A stretch of 64,000 bases of DNA from Woodsholea maritima DSM 17123 (GCF_000382325.1 NZ_KB908056.1:397722-461721); one strand, 5' to 3'; numbered from the stretch's first letter, positions 1 to 8,322 are shown. The notes: generated by a model not told the origin, from the letters alone. Made by a program: numbers and translations.

Positions 1-304
1 CGCCCTGGCGAAAGATGTGAAAGCGACACGAAAATTCAGCTTGCCCCGCAAGGGCATCGGAGAGCGCTTTTAAGACCCGAACTTCATCTTCAGGACAAAG
101 GCATCCGCGCCAACGCTCATAAAGTGAGCCACGTTCTTGTGGGTCGATCCCATATAGCGCATAGGTTTGTGCATCCCAAATCCAACAGTGCGCGGACAGA
201 TCCCATTCCCACACGCCTGCACGGGTGACATCCACATCCGGACCTGAAATTTGCATCGTCCCCACGGTGCGCCCCGTATTTTGAACCTTTGGCAGATCTG
301 CCAT
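1..304 (-). CDS. PAS-domain signalling protein, N-terminal part (cut by window edge)
   Basis: An open frame begins at ATG 304-302 on the minus strand and runs off the left edge, giving the first 101 residues. After about 30 residues it shows a PAS_3-like pattern: GVWEWDL, then WIWDAQTYALYGI, then an acidic CPEDEVRVL stretch and the EFSCRFHI strand. PAS domains usually sense small ligands or redox state and sit in front of histidine kinase or diguanylate cyclase modules, but the output domain lies outside the window. A perfect CtrA-type box lies 58-72 bp upstream of the start, suggesting cell-cycle control. The PAS call is good; the full protein class is unknown. Confidence 0.75.
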   Translation of the reverse strand, partial: MADLPKVQNTGRTVGTMQISGPDVDVTRAGVWEWDLSAHCWIWDAQTYALYGIDPQERGSLYERWRGCLCPEDEVRVLKALSDALAGQAEFSCRFHIFRQG

Positions 305-361
305 CGATTTGACCTAACGAATCCACTGACCCTGTTCATTATGCACGTTCACCTCAGCCGG

Positions 362-376
362 TTAACTTAGAATTAA
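362..376. promoter_or_regulatory. Candidate CtrA binding site (TTAA-N7-TTAA)
   Basis: A perfect match to the full CtrA box known from Caulobacter and relatives: TTAA at 362-365, a seven-base spacer, and TTAA at 373-376. It lies in the divergent intergenic region, nearer to the PAS gene on the minus strand. In sequence of this GC content a perfect match is not expected often, but binding is inferred. Confidence 0.5.
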
Positions 377-409
377 TGCGTTCATTGAGTTTGTAAAAAA
401 TTAGCTTGC

Positions 410-432
410 CACGCTAAAACAGCGTGCTTTTT
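410..432 (+). terminator. Terminator-like hairpin in divergent intergenic region
   Basis: CACGCT (410-415) and AGCGTG (421-426) form a six-pair stem with an AAAAC loop, followed by CTTTTT. It faces the plus strand although no plus-strand gene ends here, so it could act in the leader of the downstream lipoprotein gene or end a small unannotated transcript. The stem is short. Confidence 0.3.
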
Positions 433-469
433 GTGATTTATGGTTAAGAGAAAGCAAGCACTCGCACTA

Positions 470-489
470 TTTTTTATTCGAATAAAAAA
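470..489. promoter_or_regulatory. Perfect 20-bp palindrome, candidate operator
   Basis: A perfect dyad centred on TTCGAA with flanking TTTTTTA/TAAAAAA arms lies 64-83 bp upstream of the lipoprotein gene. No matching regulator family is recognised. It could be an operator, or the remains of a hairpin. Confidence 0.35.
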
Positions 490-552
490 GGCAACTTAGC
501 CCTAATCACGACCTATTTTCGCCCATCGTAAGAACTAAATCAGTCTTGGGAT

Positions 553-1290
553 ATGCATCAGATGGAACAGATCATGGCAGCTTGGCGTGTGGGGATTTTA
601 GCCGCCTTATTTTTAGGGCAAGGTGCGTGCACATCGAATTTTGAGGGAGAACCTCAGCTCTCCACTTATGATAACCTCCACGAAGGACGGCGCGGCTTCA
701 TTGACGTTCAAGAATATGCCAATGACACTGCGTTGGCCCAAATGGATGGGCTTTATATCGCCCCCGTCATTATTGCAGATGGCGTCGCCCGAGACAGTGG
801 GCTCTCACCTGAGCAAATCGAAGACTTGCAAGAAGAATTACGCGGGACCACCTGCCGCAGCTTTGCTTTCTCCAAATTGCGTATTGTCAATGAGCCAAGC
901 TTGGCCAGCCATGAAATTCGCATTTTTGTGACGGGTTTAACCACAACCAATGTTGCAGCCGCCAGCGCATCCTGGGTCGCAGGCTGGGCTCTGCCCGTGG
1001 CCGTACGCGCGCCTATGGGCCGCGGCTCATTGGGCGTGGACGCCGAAATTCTCGACAACACAACAGGCGAGCAAGCCGCCGCCCTGAAATGGGGCCGTCA
1101 AGCCAGCCTTGCTGCTGATGGAGGCTTCACAGAGCATACCGATGCTTTGAACCTCTCCAGCGATTTTGTCGATGCTATGAAAGACATCATCCTTGAAGCT
1201 CGCCGGCGCGAAGATGCACCAACGCAGCACACCGAACGCGATACCTGTGACAAACCAGATGTGGCGCGCACCATTCAGCGCTTTCTCTAA
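553..1290 (+). CDS. Probable DUF3313-type lipoprotein
   Basis: A 245-residue exported protein. A hydrophobic N-terminus (GILAALFLGQGAC) ends in Cys26; the lipobox is poor, because position -3 is Gln rather than Leu. The body has the layout I associate with DUF3313: an early FIDVQEYAN/LYIAPV segment, then a long helix (LSPEQIEDLQEELR), strand EIRIFVTGL, and a late sheet pattern with LGVDAEILDNTTGE. DUF3313 proteins are predicted outer-membrane-associated lipoproteins of unknown role. No good Shine-Dalgarno precedes ATG 553; ATG 574 (after GGAA at 564) would give a more normal signal peptide, with the Cys at position 19. The family assignment is from memory and moderate. Confidence 0.7.
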   Translation: MHQMEQIMAAWRVGILAALFLGQGACTSNFEGEPQLSTYDNLHEGRRGFIDVQEYANDTALAQMDGLYIAPVIIADGVARDSGLSPEQIEDLQEELRGTTCRSFAFSKLRIVNEPSLASHEIRIFVTGLTTTNVAAASASWVAGWALPVAVRAPMGRGSLGVDAEILDNTTGEQAAALKWGRQASLAADGGFTEHTDALNLSSDFVDAMKDIILEARRREDAPTQHTERDTCDKPDVARTIQRFL

Positions 1291-1383
1291 CCTCTCAAAA
1301 TCGTGACGCGCATAACCGACGCAGTGAAACATGGACGTCACAAAAGCCTGTATAACGAACCTGCTCATTATAGGAGGTTTTAT

Positions 1384-1848
1384 ATGTTATACTGCGCGCT
1401 CGCTCTTTTCAGCCTCACCCTGGTTCTAAGCCCGCTGGCCCAAGCCCAAAGTGCCCAGGTCGATACACGCCCCGTCTATACCGGCACCTTCTCCAACACG
1501 GCGCTGGAAGGCTATGACGCCGTGGCCTATCATAGCGAAGGCCAAGCCATCCGCGGCCATCGTGATTTTCGCACGCAGTGGCGCGGTGCTGAATGGCGCT
1601 TTGTCAGCCAAGACAATTTAGAATTATTCCTGGCCGATCCTGATCGCTATGCGCCGCAATATGGCGGGCATTGTTCCTGGGCTATGGCGCAAGGCTATGG
1701 CGCGAAGGGCGATCCGCTGGCCTGGGACATCGTCGATGGCCGGCTCTATCTCAATTACAACCGCGAAATCCAAGAGCGCTGGCAACAAGACCCCGAAGGC
1801 TTCATCACCCAAGGCGATGAGAACTACCCCCATGTGTTGAGCGAGTAA
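1384..1848 (+). CDS. Exported YHS-domain protein
   Basis: The start is ATG 1384, because a strong AGGAGG lies at 1372-1377, seven bases upstream; the longer open frame from 1303 lacks such a site. The 154-residue product has a Sec signal peptide (MLYCALALFSLTLVLSPLAQAQ). The mature part resembles the YHS family: NTALEGYDAVAYHSEG, then WRFVSQDNLELFLADPDRYAPQ, then YGGHCSWAMAQGY. YHS domains are thought to bind metal through Cys/His residues, and periplasmic versions are common in marine alphaproteobacteria, but their function is not established. It probably forms its own transcription unit. Confidence 0.85.
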   Translation: MLYCALALFSLTLVLSPLAQAQSAQVDTRPVYTGTFSNTALEGYDAVAYHSEGQAIRGHRDFRTQWRGAEWRFVSQDNLELFLADPDRYAPQYGGHCSWAMAQGYGAKGDPLAWDIVDGRLYLNYNREIQERWQQDPEGFITQGDENYPHVLSE

Positions 1849-1932
1849 GCCCCAGCATCCAAATTTCAGACCTTGAATGAAGGGCGAAAGCACGCTTTAG
1901 TTTGGTAAGAGTTTGTTTAAGGACATCAGCAT

Positions 1933-2643
1933 TTGCCCCTTGTCTTTCACACCCACCCAACCCGCCAAGCCCGCGATGTTGCACTCTGCCAAGTCATTGA
2001 AACTCGGTTGAGGTCAGCTCTCGCAGAACGCGGACAAGCTTGCTTTATTGGTGCGGGGGGTGGCACGCCGCGCGGGGTGTATGACGCGCTCTCACACTGC
2101 GATCTGGATTGGCCTCGCATTACGCTGACCACCAGTGACGCCATCTGCCTGCCTGAGGCTTTGATGGATGATTTCCCCCATGTGATGAAAACCGCGCTGC
2201 ATCAGAACAAGGCTGCACATGCGCCCTTTACGGCCCTCTATGAGCGCGGAGAAAGCGCGGATCAAGCCATCACCCGCGCGCAAAACGCCCTCAAGCCGAT
2301 GATGACGGGGCCGGTGTATACACTGCTGGGCATGGGCACTGACGGCCATATCGCCTCGCTCTACCCCCATGCTTTAGGACTAGAACGCGCGCTGGCCCTG
2401 GATACGGATGATCTTATCGCGCCGCTTGCACCCACCAATCTCAACGCCCAACCCTTTGTACGGATAAGCTTTACCTACACCGCATTGATCGCCAGCACCG
2501 CCCTCATGATCCTTCTCGACGGACCTGATAAGCGCGCGGCCCTAGATCAGTTTTTGAACAATGATGACCTCATCGCCCATCCCGCCAGCGCAGTTCTGCG
2601 TCAAGAGCAAACACCGGTCGAGATTTATTGGTCGCAGGTGTGA
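1933..2643 (+). CDS. pgl: 6-phosphogluconolactonase (divergent)
   Basis: A 236-residue SugarP_isomerase-fold protein of the Pgl/DevB type, which hydrolyses 6-phosphogluconolactone in the oxidative pentose phosphate and Entner-Doudoroff routes. The start is TTG 1933 with AAGGA at 1919-1923. The phosphate-binding GAGGGTPRGVYDAL and the signature GMGTDGHIASLYP are present, as is the C-terminal VLR/VEIYW end. Oddly, the conserved DERWVP segment after the ITL strand reads TSDAICLP here, and the following SNxG region is also lost (DDFPHVMKTAL). No zwf or edd lies nearby in the window. It may be a diverged paralogue with altered activity. Confidence 0.75.
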   Translation: MPLVFHTHPTRQARDVALCQVIETRLRSALAERGQACFIGAGGGTPRGVYDALSHCDLDWPRITLTTSDAICLPEALMDDFPHVMKTALHQNKAAHAPFTALYERGESADQAITRAQNALKPMMTGPVYTLLGMGTDGHIASLYPHALGLERALALDTDDLIAPLAPTNLNAQPFVRISFTYTALIASTALMILLDGPDKRAALDQFLNNDDLIAHPASAVLRQEQTPVEIYWSQV

Positions 2644-2793
2644 GGGGGACGCGCTTAGATCGCACGTATAAATCCTCTTACACCTGACGCACCATCGCTC
2701 CAATCATCGCCCAGAAAATACCCCGCAATAATGAAGACGTGTGGCGGTGAGATGCAGCTCGCCCCTTTAAACGCGGCACATTAAATGTAATAA

Positions 2794-2811
2794 GATATGT
2801 TATATCATAAC
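2794..2811. promoter_or_regulatory. Overlapping inverted repeats upstream of TonB receptor
   Basis: GATAT-GTT-ATATC (2794-2806) and GTTAT-ATC-ATAAC (2799-2811) are two overlapping perfect dyads, ending 24 bp before the receptor start codon in an AT-rich stretch. They are placed as an operator would be, for example for an iron-responsive repressor. They do not clearly match a Fur or Irr/ICE box that I can name. Confidence 0.35.
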
Positions 2812-2834
2812 CCTTCATTTCGGAGCCTTCTTAC

Positions 2835-4961
2835 ATGTACCGCATACTGTCGCTCCTCAGCGCTTCAATTCTAACAACACCCCCCATCTATGCTCAGCCC
2901 AGTGAGGACGCGCCGATCATCGATAGGATTGTGGTAACTGCGCCTGCACTCAACCGCGTTCATGAAATTAATGCCGGTGCCTTTGGTGCAAGAGACGTGA
3001 TGGAGATTCCCTTGGCCATTCAGAGCTATGACGCGCGCGCCATCACTGAAGCCTCAGCGCGAACCGCTGCAGACATAGTATTAAGAGACCCCTCTGTGCT
3101 CAGTGCGAGTGGCGGATCTGCGTTCGATAATTTCCGGTTGCGCGGTTTTGCGATGGATAGCTTTAACACGATCCGACGCGATGGTCTGACCTTGGCCCCA
3201 CACCATGATGTGCAGTTGGAGAATGTTGAGCGTATCGACATTCTCAAAGGCCCTTCCGGCTTCCTCTACGGTTTCAACTCTCCCGGCGGGACAATCAACT
3301 ATATTCTAAAACGCCCCACCCAAGAGCCCTTTTTAACCGCGACATTAGGCGGGTCATCTCTTGAACAGACCTATATCGCCCTTGATGGCAGCTTAACCAC
3401 CATGCAAGACACGCTGGGGGTCCGTGTGAATGCAGGCCATGAAAAGACCGGCAATTTCGACCATGCGCGCGATATGGAACGCAGCTTTTTCGGGCTCGCG
3501 ACAGACATCCGCTTCAGTGAGGGCGCGCTTCTTCAAATCAATGGTGACTGGTCCAAAAAGTCGACCATTGCTGACCCGCTCCTGCGCGCGGATCAAAGCC
3601 CGCGTACCGACCCGCTTGACCCAGCAAGCTTTATCTTGCCGCCCCGCATTGACCGGCGCGACCTTCTCACAGGGAGCTGGTATCGTCATGAAACCGAAGG
3701 ATTAAACTTCGATACCCGGCTTGAACTCGCGCTTTCGCAAAATTGGCTCACCATCCTTCAGGCCAATTATTCGCGCGTTGAGCGCAATGGCGGCTACACC
3801 GATCTTTTTGATATTCAGCCCAATGGCGATATTGGTTGGGGCGATCTTTACGCCTCTCGTGGCGAAATTTTCACGACCTGGTCCGTTCAAGGCTACCTCG
3901 CGGGTCAATTCGAAACTCAAGGCATCAGCCATGATGTTTTCTTCGGCGTGTCTCATCGCAGCTTCAGCGATAAAAGCCCATTTTGGGACTATGTCGACAC
4001 CGATGGCCCCTTAGGGATGAATGGCATTACCGTCGGCAATATTCTAAACCCCGTTCAACCGCCCGTTTATGATTTTGGCCCTGAACAAGCGATTAATTTC
4101 AAATCCAGTATTAAAGAAAGCTCCGTCTTCGCCACGGACCTTGTTACACTCAATGATCAGGTTCAGCTCCTGTTCGGGGGACGTTACATCTGGTACCGGG
4201 CGGACGACCTGTCTGCAGACGCGCTGCCCCAGCGGGAAAACACCTTCGTCCCGACCGGGGCCGTAATGTTTCGCCCCACGACTAACATCCTGACATATGC
4301 CAGTTATTCACGCGGACTTGAAAAAGGCGATTATGCACCGTTTAACGCAAACAACGCCAATCAGCCCACCGATCCCATCGAAAGTCGTCAATATGAAGTT
4401 GGCATCAAGGCCGACCTTCTGACCAACCTCAATCTCGGATTGGCGCTCTTTGACATCAAACGGGACGCCAGCTACCTCAATCTGGACAATGATTATGTCA
4501 GTGCGGGGCGCTATCACCATCGCGGAATGGAATTCACCCTAACCGGACAGGTAACCGACACACTCTCTCTTACCGGCGCTCTGGCCTGGATTGACACTGA
4601 ACTTAAAGATGTAAGCGATGAAACGACTCTAGGCAAACGCACTGAAAGTGTTCCCGAATGGAAGACAACTCTTGGCGCACGCTATCAAATTCAGGCGCTA
4701 CCCGGCCTTTCAGTCGACGGCCAAGTCAACTATGTTGGAAACCAGCCTGTTGATGCGCAAAACAGCGGCTTTATTCCATCTTTCACCGTTGTTGATGCGG
4801 GTATCAGTTATGATACATCAATTATGAAAAGACCTGTTCAATTGCGCGTGCAAGCAAAAAATCTCTTTGATAAATATTACTACGCCAGCGCTTATTACTC
4901 AGGGGGCCTAGATATTGGTCGACCCCGTGAAGTCTTTGTTACACTTAAAACAAGCTTCTAA
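2835..4961 (+). CDS. TonB-dependent siderophore receptor
   Basis: This 708-residue outer-membrane transporter imports ferric siderophores using TonB energy. It has a signal peptide (MYRILSLLSASILTTPPIYAQ), a TonB-box-like DRIVVTAP near residue 33, a plug domain (about 55-165, with FRLRGFAMDSFNTIRRDG, NVERIDILKGPSGFLYG and SPGGTINYILKRP, typical of siderophore receptors), and a 22-strand barrel ending in FVTLKTSF with terminal Phe. The plug wording fits the TIGR01783-type family. A GGAG lies at 2822-2825. The substrate cannot be told from the sequence, and no siderophore biosynthesis or ABC uptake genes are adjacent. Confidence 0.92.
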   Translation: MYRILSLLSASILTTPPIYAQPSEDAPIIDRIVVTAPALNRVHEINAGAFGARDVMEIPLAIQSYDARAITEASARTAADIVLRDPSVLSASGGSAFDNFRLRGFAMDSFNTIRRDGLTLAPHHDVQLENVERIDILKGPSGFLYGFNSPGGTINYILKRPTQEPFLTATLGGSSLEQTYIALDGSLTTMQDTLGVRVNAGHEKTGNFDHARDMERSFFGLATDIRFSEGALLQINGDWSKKSTIADPLLRADQSPRTDPLDPASFILPPRIDRRDLLTGSWYRHETEGLNFDTRLELALSQNWLTILQANYSRVERNGGYTDLFDIQPNGDIGWGDLYASRGEIFTTWSVQGYLAGQFETQGISHDVFFGVSHRSFSDKSPFWDYVDTDGPLGMNGITVGNILNPVQPPVYDFGPEQAINFKSSIKESSVFATDLVTLNDQVQLLFGGRYIWYRADDLSADALPQRENTFVPTGAVMFRPTTNILTYASYSRGLEKGDYAPFNANNANQPTDPIESRQYEVGIKADLLTNLNLGLALFDIKRDASYLNLDNDYVSAGRYHHRGMEFTLTGQVTDTLSLTGALAWIDTELKDVSDETTLGKRTESVPEWKTTLGARYQIQALPGLSVDGQVNYVGNQPVDAQNSGFIPSFTVVDAGISYDTSIMKRPVQLRVQAKNLFDKYYYASAYYSGGLDIGRPREVFVTLKTSF

Positions 4962-4985
4962 TCAGCCTCAACACTCTTTTGTAAG

Positions 4986-5026
4986 CCCTGCCCGTTACGG
5001 TGCTTTCGCCGTCGGGCGGGGTTTTA
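4986..5026 (+). terminator. Rho-independent terminator of TonB receptor gene
   Basis: CCCTGCCCG (4986-4994) pairs with CGGGCGGGG (5013-5021) with one G-U pair, followed by TTTTATT. It lies 25 bp after the receptor stop codon. Confidence 0.75.
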
Positions 5027-5227
5027 TTCACTTTAGCTCTTAAAAAGGGCCGCGTAACAGCACATATCTGCCCACTCGCGCAGGCTTCGCGACATCGTAT
5101 TGGATTTGAAGAGGAATGGCGCGCCTTGGCGGGCCCACTTCGAACCCGCAGGGTTCGCAAGGGCGACCGCCCGCCCGCAGCGTGAGCGAGGATCGACTGA
5201 GCGGACGCGAAGGAGAACAAGTAAAAA
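5027..5227. other. GC-rich tRNA-flanking region with perfect hairpin
   Basis: No credible gene here. The notable element is a perfect seven-pair hairpin, CGAACCC-GCA-GGGTTCG, at 5141-5157. It is followed by a run of CGCCCG/GCAGCGTGAGCG/GAGCGGACGCG motifs up to the tRNA 3' side. Sequences like this next to tRNA genes recur in alphaproteobacterial genomes, in my recollection, so it may be a dispersed element. Nothing in the window confirms a second copy. Confidence 0.35.
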
Positions 5228-5303
5228 TGGCGCGCTGGGGAAGATTCGAACTCCCGACCCTCAGATTCGTAGTCTGATGCTCTATCCAGCTGAGCTACCA
5301 GCG
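5228..5303 (-). tRNA. tRNA-Arg (anticodon ACG), CCA encoded
   Basis: Read on the minus strand, a full cloverleaf is visible. The acceptor GCGCTGG pairs with CCAGCGC; the D arm is GCTC-AGCTGGATA-GAGC; the anticodon stem TCAGA/TCTGA encloses CTACGAA, giving anticodon ACG; the variable loop has five bases; and the T arm is GGGAG-TTCGAAT-CTTCC. The discriminator is G and the CCA end is encoded. ACG, read as ICG, decodes CGU/CGC/CGA arginine codons. Confidence 0.97.
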
Positions 5304-5475
5304 CCAAGCGGTGTGTGCGTCGTGGCCAACACCGCTGAAGAGGCGCGGAAACTAGCGGAGGGTTTCGCACTTGGCAAGCACCGGTCTGCACATAAAGTGC
5401 AGCCATATGCAGCGCGCACCATTATTCCATATGTATCAATATGTTAGCTTCACGCCAGGCTCTAAATTAAGACAC

Positions 5476-6465
5476 CTAGCCCTCTCCTTTCGCCGCATGA
5501 CAGCCGCGCGCCACGGCGCGGGCCAGACAATCGGCCGCCAGACTGCCCAGGCGCGCCAAGGTGAAGGGCTGGGGCTCACTTAGAGGCTTCAGACCTGTTG
5601 AGACCACAAAGACCACATCGCCATCGAAGGGCGTGTGGATGGGGCGCAGCGCGCGCGCCAAACCATCTTGGGCCATCACCGCCATGCGCCGCGCCTGATC
5701 CTTGGTGAGGATCGCATCGGTGGCAATCACCCCAATCGTGGTATTGGTGCGTGGACTTGCCTCAACCTTGGCCGCGCCCCAATCCTCACCGTTGAGGACA
5801 TAATCCGCGGGCGGACGCACGCCGCCAAACTCGCCCTCAATCTCCAAAGGCCAGGCCCAATAGGCCTCAGTCCCTGGCAAGGTGGGCGATCCAAAACTGT
5901 TGACACAGACCAGCGCCGCAATTGTAAAGCCCTCATCGGTGACAAAACTCGCTGAGCCCGTGCCGCCGGGATATTGCCCCGCCTGTGCGCCATAGCCGGC
6001 CCCGGCCTTACCCTGTTTGACCGGACCATCGCTTAAGGCTTCAAACGCTGCGATGCCTAAATCACGGTAAGGAGGATGATCGCCCCAGGCCTTATCCCCG
6101 CCATTGGCGAGATCATAAAGAATAGCACCGGGCACAATCGGACTTTTGGGTACGCCGGGCAAATCCATCAGGCCATAGCCGCGCCCCATCGCGCCCAGGC
6201 GCGCACACACGCCATCACAGGCCGCCAGCCCATAGACAGATCCGCCTGACAGCACGATAGCATCGACCTGATCGACCAGACCGCCCGCATTCAGCGTATC
6301 GGTTTCGCGCGTACCCGGTCCGCCGCCACGCACATCAACCCCGGCGGTCATCGGTTGATCGCCGACAATCACGCTGACCCCGGTTTTTACGTCTAGACTG
6401 TGGGCCTGACCCACTTTAAGCCCCTTAACATCGGTGAGATCATTCCTATATCCGGGCCCGGCCAT
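5476..6465 (-). CDS. P1 family peptidase (DmpA/S58-like)
   Basis: A 329-residue member of the P1/S58 family, self-processing N-terminal nucleophile hydrolases that include DmpA (L-aminopeptidase/D-amidase/esterase) and beta-peptidyl aminopeptidases. Visible signatures are the N-terminal NDLTDVKGLKVG, GVDVRGGGPGTRETD, VLSGGSVYGLAACDGV, GKAGAGYGAQAG, and ALVCVNSFGS near residue 200, where the autocleavage and nucleophilic Ser is expected. No signal peptide is seen, so it is probably cytoplasmic. The start ATG 6465-6463 follows AAAGGA. It is divergent from a gamma-glutamyltransferase gene; both act on peptide bonds at termini, a loose thematic link. Substrate unknown. Confidence 0.88.
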   Translation of the reverse strand: MAGPGYRNDLTDVKGLKVGQAHSLDVKTGVSVIVGDQPMTAGVDVRGGGPGTRETDTLNAGGLVDQVDAIVLSGGSVYGLAACDGVCARLGAMGRGYGLMDLPGVPKSPIVPGAILYDLANGGDKAWGDHPPYRDLGIAAFEALSDGPVKQGKAGAGYGAQAGQYPGGTGSASFVTDEGFTIAALVCVNSFGSPTLPGTEAYWAWPLEIEGEFGGVRPPADYVLNGEDWGAAKVEASPRTNTTIGVIATDAILTKDQARRMAVMAQDGLARALRPIHTPFDGDVVFVVSTGLKPLSEPQPFTLARLGSLAADCLARAVARGCHAAKGEG

Positions 6466-6537
6466 GGCATTTTCCTTTGTCAGTCAGACGTTGGACGTTA
6501 TGGTGAGTATTCTGCGGTAAAGAGCAAGGGGGGAGCT

Positions 6538-8322
6538 ATGCGCTCGATCGGTCTTTTCACGTCATTGTGCCTTGGCGCATCCTTGATCAGCCTGGCCGCG
6601 TGTCAGCCCGCTCCCGAGGCGACACAAACCCAGACGGCCCCTTCCCCTGCCCCCAGCGTGCAAGAGGTTCTGACCCCCACCCCGGTCAATGTCTCGCAAG
6701 AGCGCCCCAAAGCCATGGTCGCGGCGGCCAATCCTTTGGCGGTTGAAGCGGGCCTGAAGGCACTGCGTGATGGCGGTGATGTGGTCGATGCCGCGATTGC
6801 GATCCAGGCCGTTCTGGGCCTGGTAGAGCCGCAAAGCTCTGGCATTGGCGGCGGGGCATTTATGCTGCGCTATGATGCCAAGGCGCAAACCATCACTGTC
6901 TATGATGGACGTGAAACCGCACCCAGCGCCGTTGATGAGACGTTATTCCTCAGCGAAAGCGACCAACCGCTTGATTTCCTGACCGCCTGGACCAGTGGAC
7001 GCGCCGTGGGCGTGCCCGGCGTCATCGCCATGTTGGCCATCGCCCATGACGATCATGGCAAGCTGGACTGGGCGAGTGATTTTTCCAGCGCCATCAGCCT
7101 GGCCAATCACGGCTTCCCGGTTGCCAAACGCCTGCATGATGTCAGCGAGCAAGTGATGGCCTATTCCCCCCTGGATGAGCGCCCGGCCACGGCCAGCTAT
7201 TTCTATGACGATCAGGGTCGGCCTTGGCCCATTGGCCATGTGCTGACCAATACCGCTTATGCCCAGACTTTGAGCTTGATCGCCGCCGATTGGCGTAACT
7301 TCTATGAAGGCCCGATCGCGCTGGGCATTGTTGAGGCCACCCGTGCCGAGCCCTTACCTGGGGCAATTACCATGGAAGATCTCGCCAGCTATACCCCGGT
7401 AAAGCGCGAGGCGTTGTGTGTGCCCTATCGCAGCTATCAAGTGTGTGGCGCGCCGCCGCCCGCCTCTGGCGGCGTCGCCGTGGGCCAGATCATGGGCATG
7501 CTCAACCATTTCGATATGCAGGCCCTGGGCCCGACCCGCGATGGCTGGCACGTCTTCATTGACGCTAATCGTCTGGCCTATGCCGACCGCGATCAATATG
7601 TCGGTGATCCGGATTTTGTAGATGTGCCCATCGAGGGCTTATTGGATAGCGATTATCTCGCCAGTCGGGCCGCCCTGATCACCATGGATCAAGCCCTGGT
7701 GCGGGCCTTGCCCGGTGAACCGCCGCGGGCTGAAACCATGGGCATTGATGCCTCCAACGATGCGCCCGGCACCAGCCATTTTGTCATTCGCGATAATGAC
7801 GGCAATGTCCTGTCGATGACCACGACGGTGGAAAGCCCTTTCGGCAGTCAGCGCATGACCCATGGCTTCCTGCTGAACAACCAACTCACCGATTTTGCGC
7901 GCGCGCCGCGCGATGAAGAAGGGCGTTTGATGGCCAATGCCCCGGCAGCGGGAAAGCGTCCACGCTCATCCATGTCGCCGACGATTGTTTTGGATCAGGA
8001 CAATAATTTTGTGCTGGCCACAGGCTCACCGGGCGGTAATTCCATCATCGGTTACACCGTGAAATCTCTGGTCGCCATGCTGGACTGGGGCATGACCCCG
8101 GGTGAAGCCGCTGCCATGCCCAATGTGGTTGCGCGCGGGGAAATCACCCGCATGGAAGAAGGGTTTGATCCGGACATCCAACAAGACCTACGCGCCCAAG
8201 GTCACCGCATCGAAGGCGGACGCGGCGAAGTGTCCGGCATTCACATCATTCGCGCTCTACCCGATGGCGGCAGTGAAGGCGCGGCAGATCCGCGCCGCGA
8301 TGGTCAGGCCCGCCATCCTTAA
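6538..8322 (+). CDS. ggt: Gamma-glutamyltransferase, lipoprotein form
   Basis: GGT cleaves or transfers gamma-glutamyl groups from glutathione and related peptides. The start is ATG 6538, after a purine-rich AGGGGGGAG; the frame upstream is open but has no signal peptide. The 594-residue product has a lipoprotein signal ending LISLAAC (Cys22) and a Pro/Thr-rich linker. The core follows: VAAANPLAVEAGLKAL, GSSGIGGG-like PQSSGIGGGAFML, the catalytic Thr412 at the small-subunit start (PGTSHFVIRDNDG), and GSPGGNSIIGYT. The protein is expected to autoprocess before Thr412. It is probably anchored in the periplasm. Its stop shares four bases with the stop of the convergent histidine kinase gene. Confidence 0.92.
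   Translation: MRSIGLFTSLCLGASLISLAACQPAPEATQTQTAPSPAPSVQEVLTPTPVNVSQERPKAMVAAANPLAVEAGLKALRDGGDVVDAAIAIQAVLGLVEPQSSGIGGGAFMLRYDAKAQTITVYDGRETAPSAVDETLFLSESDQPLDFLTAWTSGRAVGVPGVIAMLAIAHDDHGKLDWASDFSSAISLANHGFPVAKRLHDVSEQVMAYSPLDERPATASYFYDDQGRPWPIGHVLTNTAYAQTLSLIAADWRNFYEGPIALGIVEATRAEPLPGAITMEDLASYTPVKREALCVPYRSYQVCGAPPPASGGVAVGQIMGMLNHFDMQALGPTRDGWHVFIDANRLAYADRDQYVGDPDFVDVPIEGLLDSDYLASRAALITMDQALVRALPGEPPRAETMGIDASNDAPGTSHFVIRDNDGNVLSMTTTVESPFGSQRMTHGFLLNNQLTDFARAPRDEEGRLMANAPAAGKRPRSSMSPTIVLDQDNNFVLATGSPGGNSIIGYTVKSLVAMLDWGMTPGEAAAMPNVVARGEITRMEEGFDPDIQQDLRAQGHRIEGGRGEVSGIHIIRALPDGGSEGAADPRRDGQARHP

Noticed and set aside
4945-5406. Minus-strand ORF of 153 residues containing AQLDRASDYESEGREFESSP
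   Set aside because: This is the translated tRNA-Arg gene and its flanks, a classic false protein; the tRNA cloverleaf explains the sequence.
5000-5583. Plus-strand ORFs of 61, 115 and 70 residues around the tRNA
   Set aside because: Translations of the GC-rich tRNA flank, tRNA antisense and the end of the P1 peptidase gene; no ribosome sites or family features.
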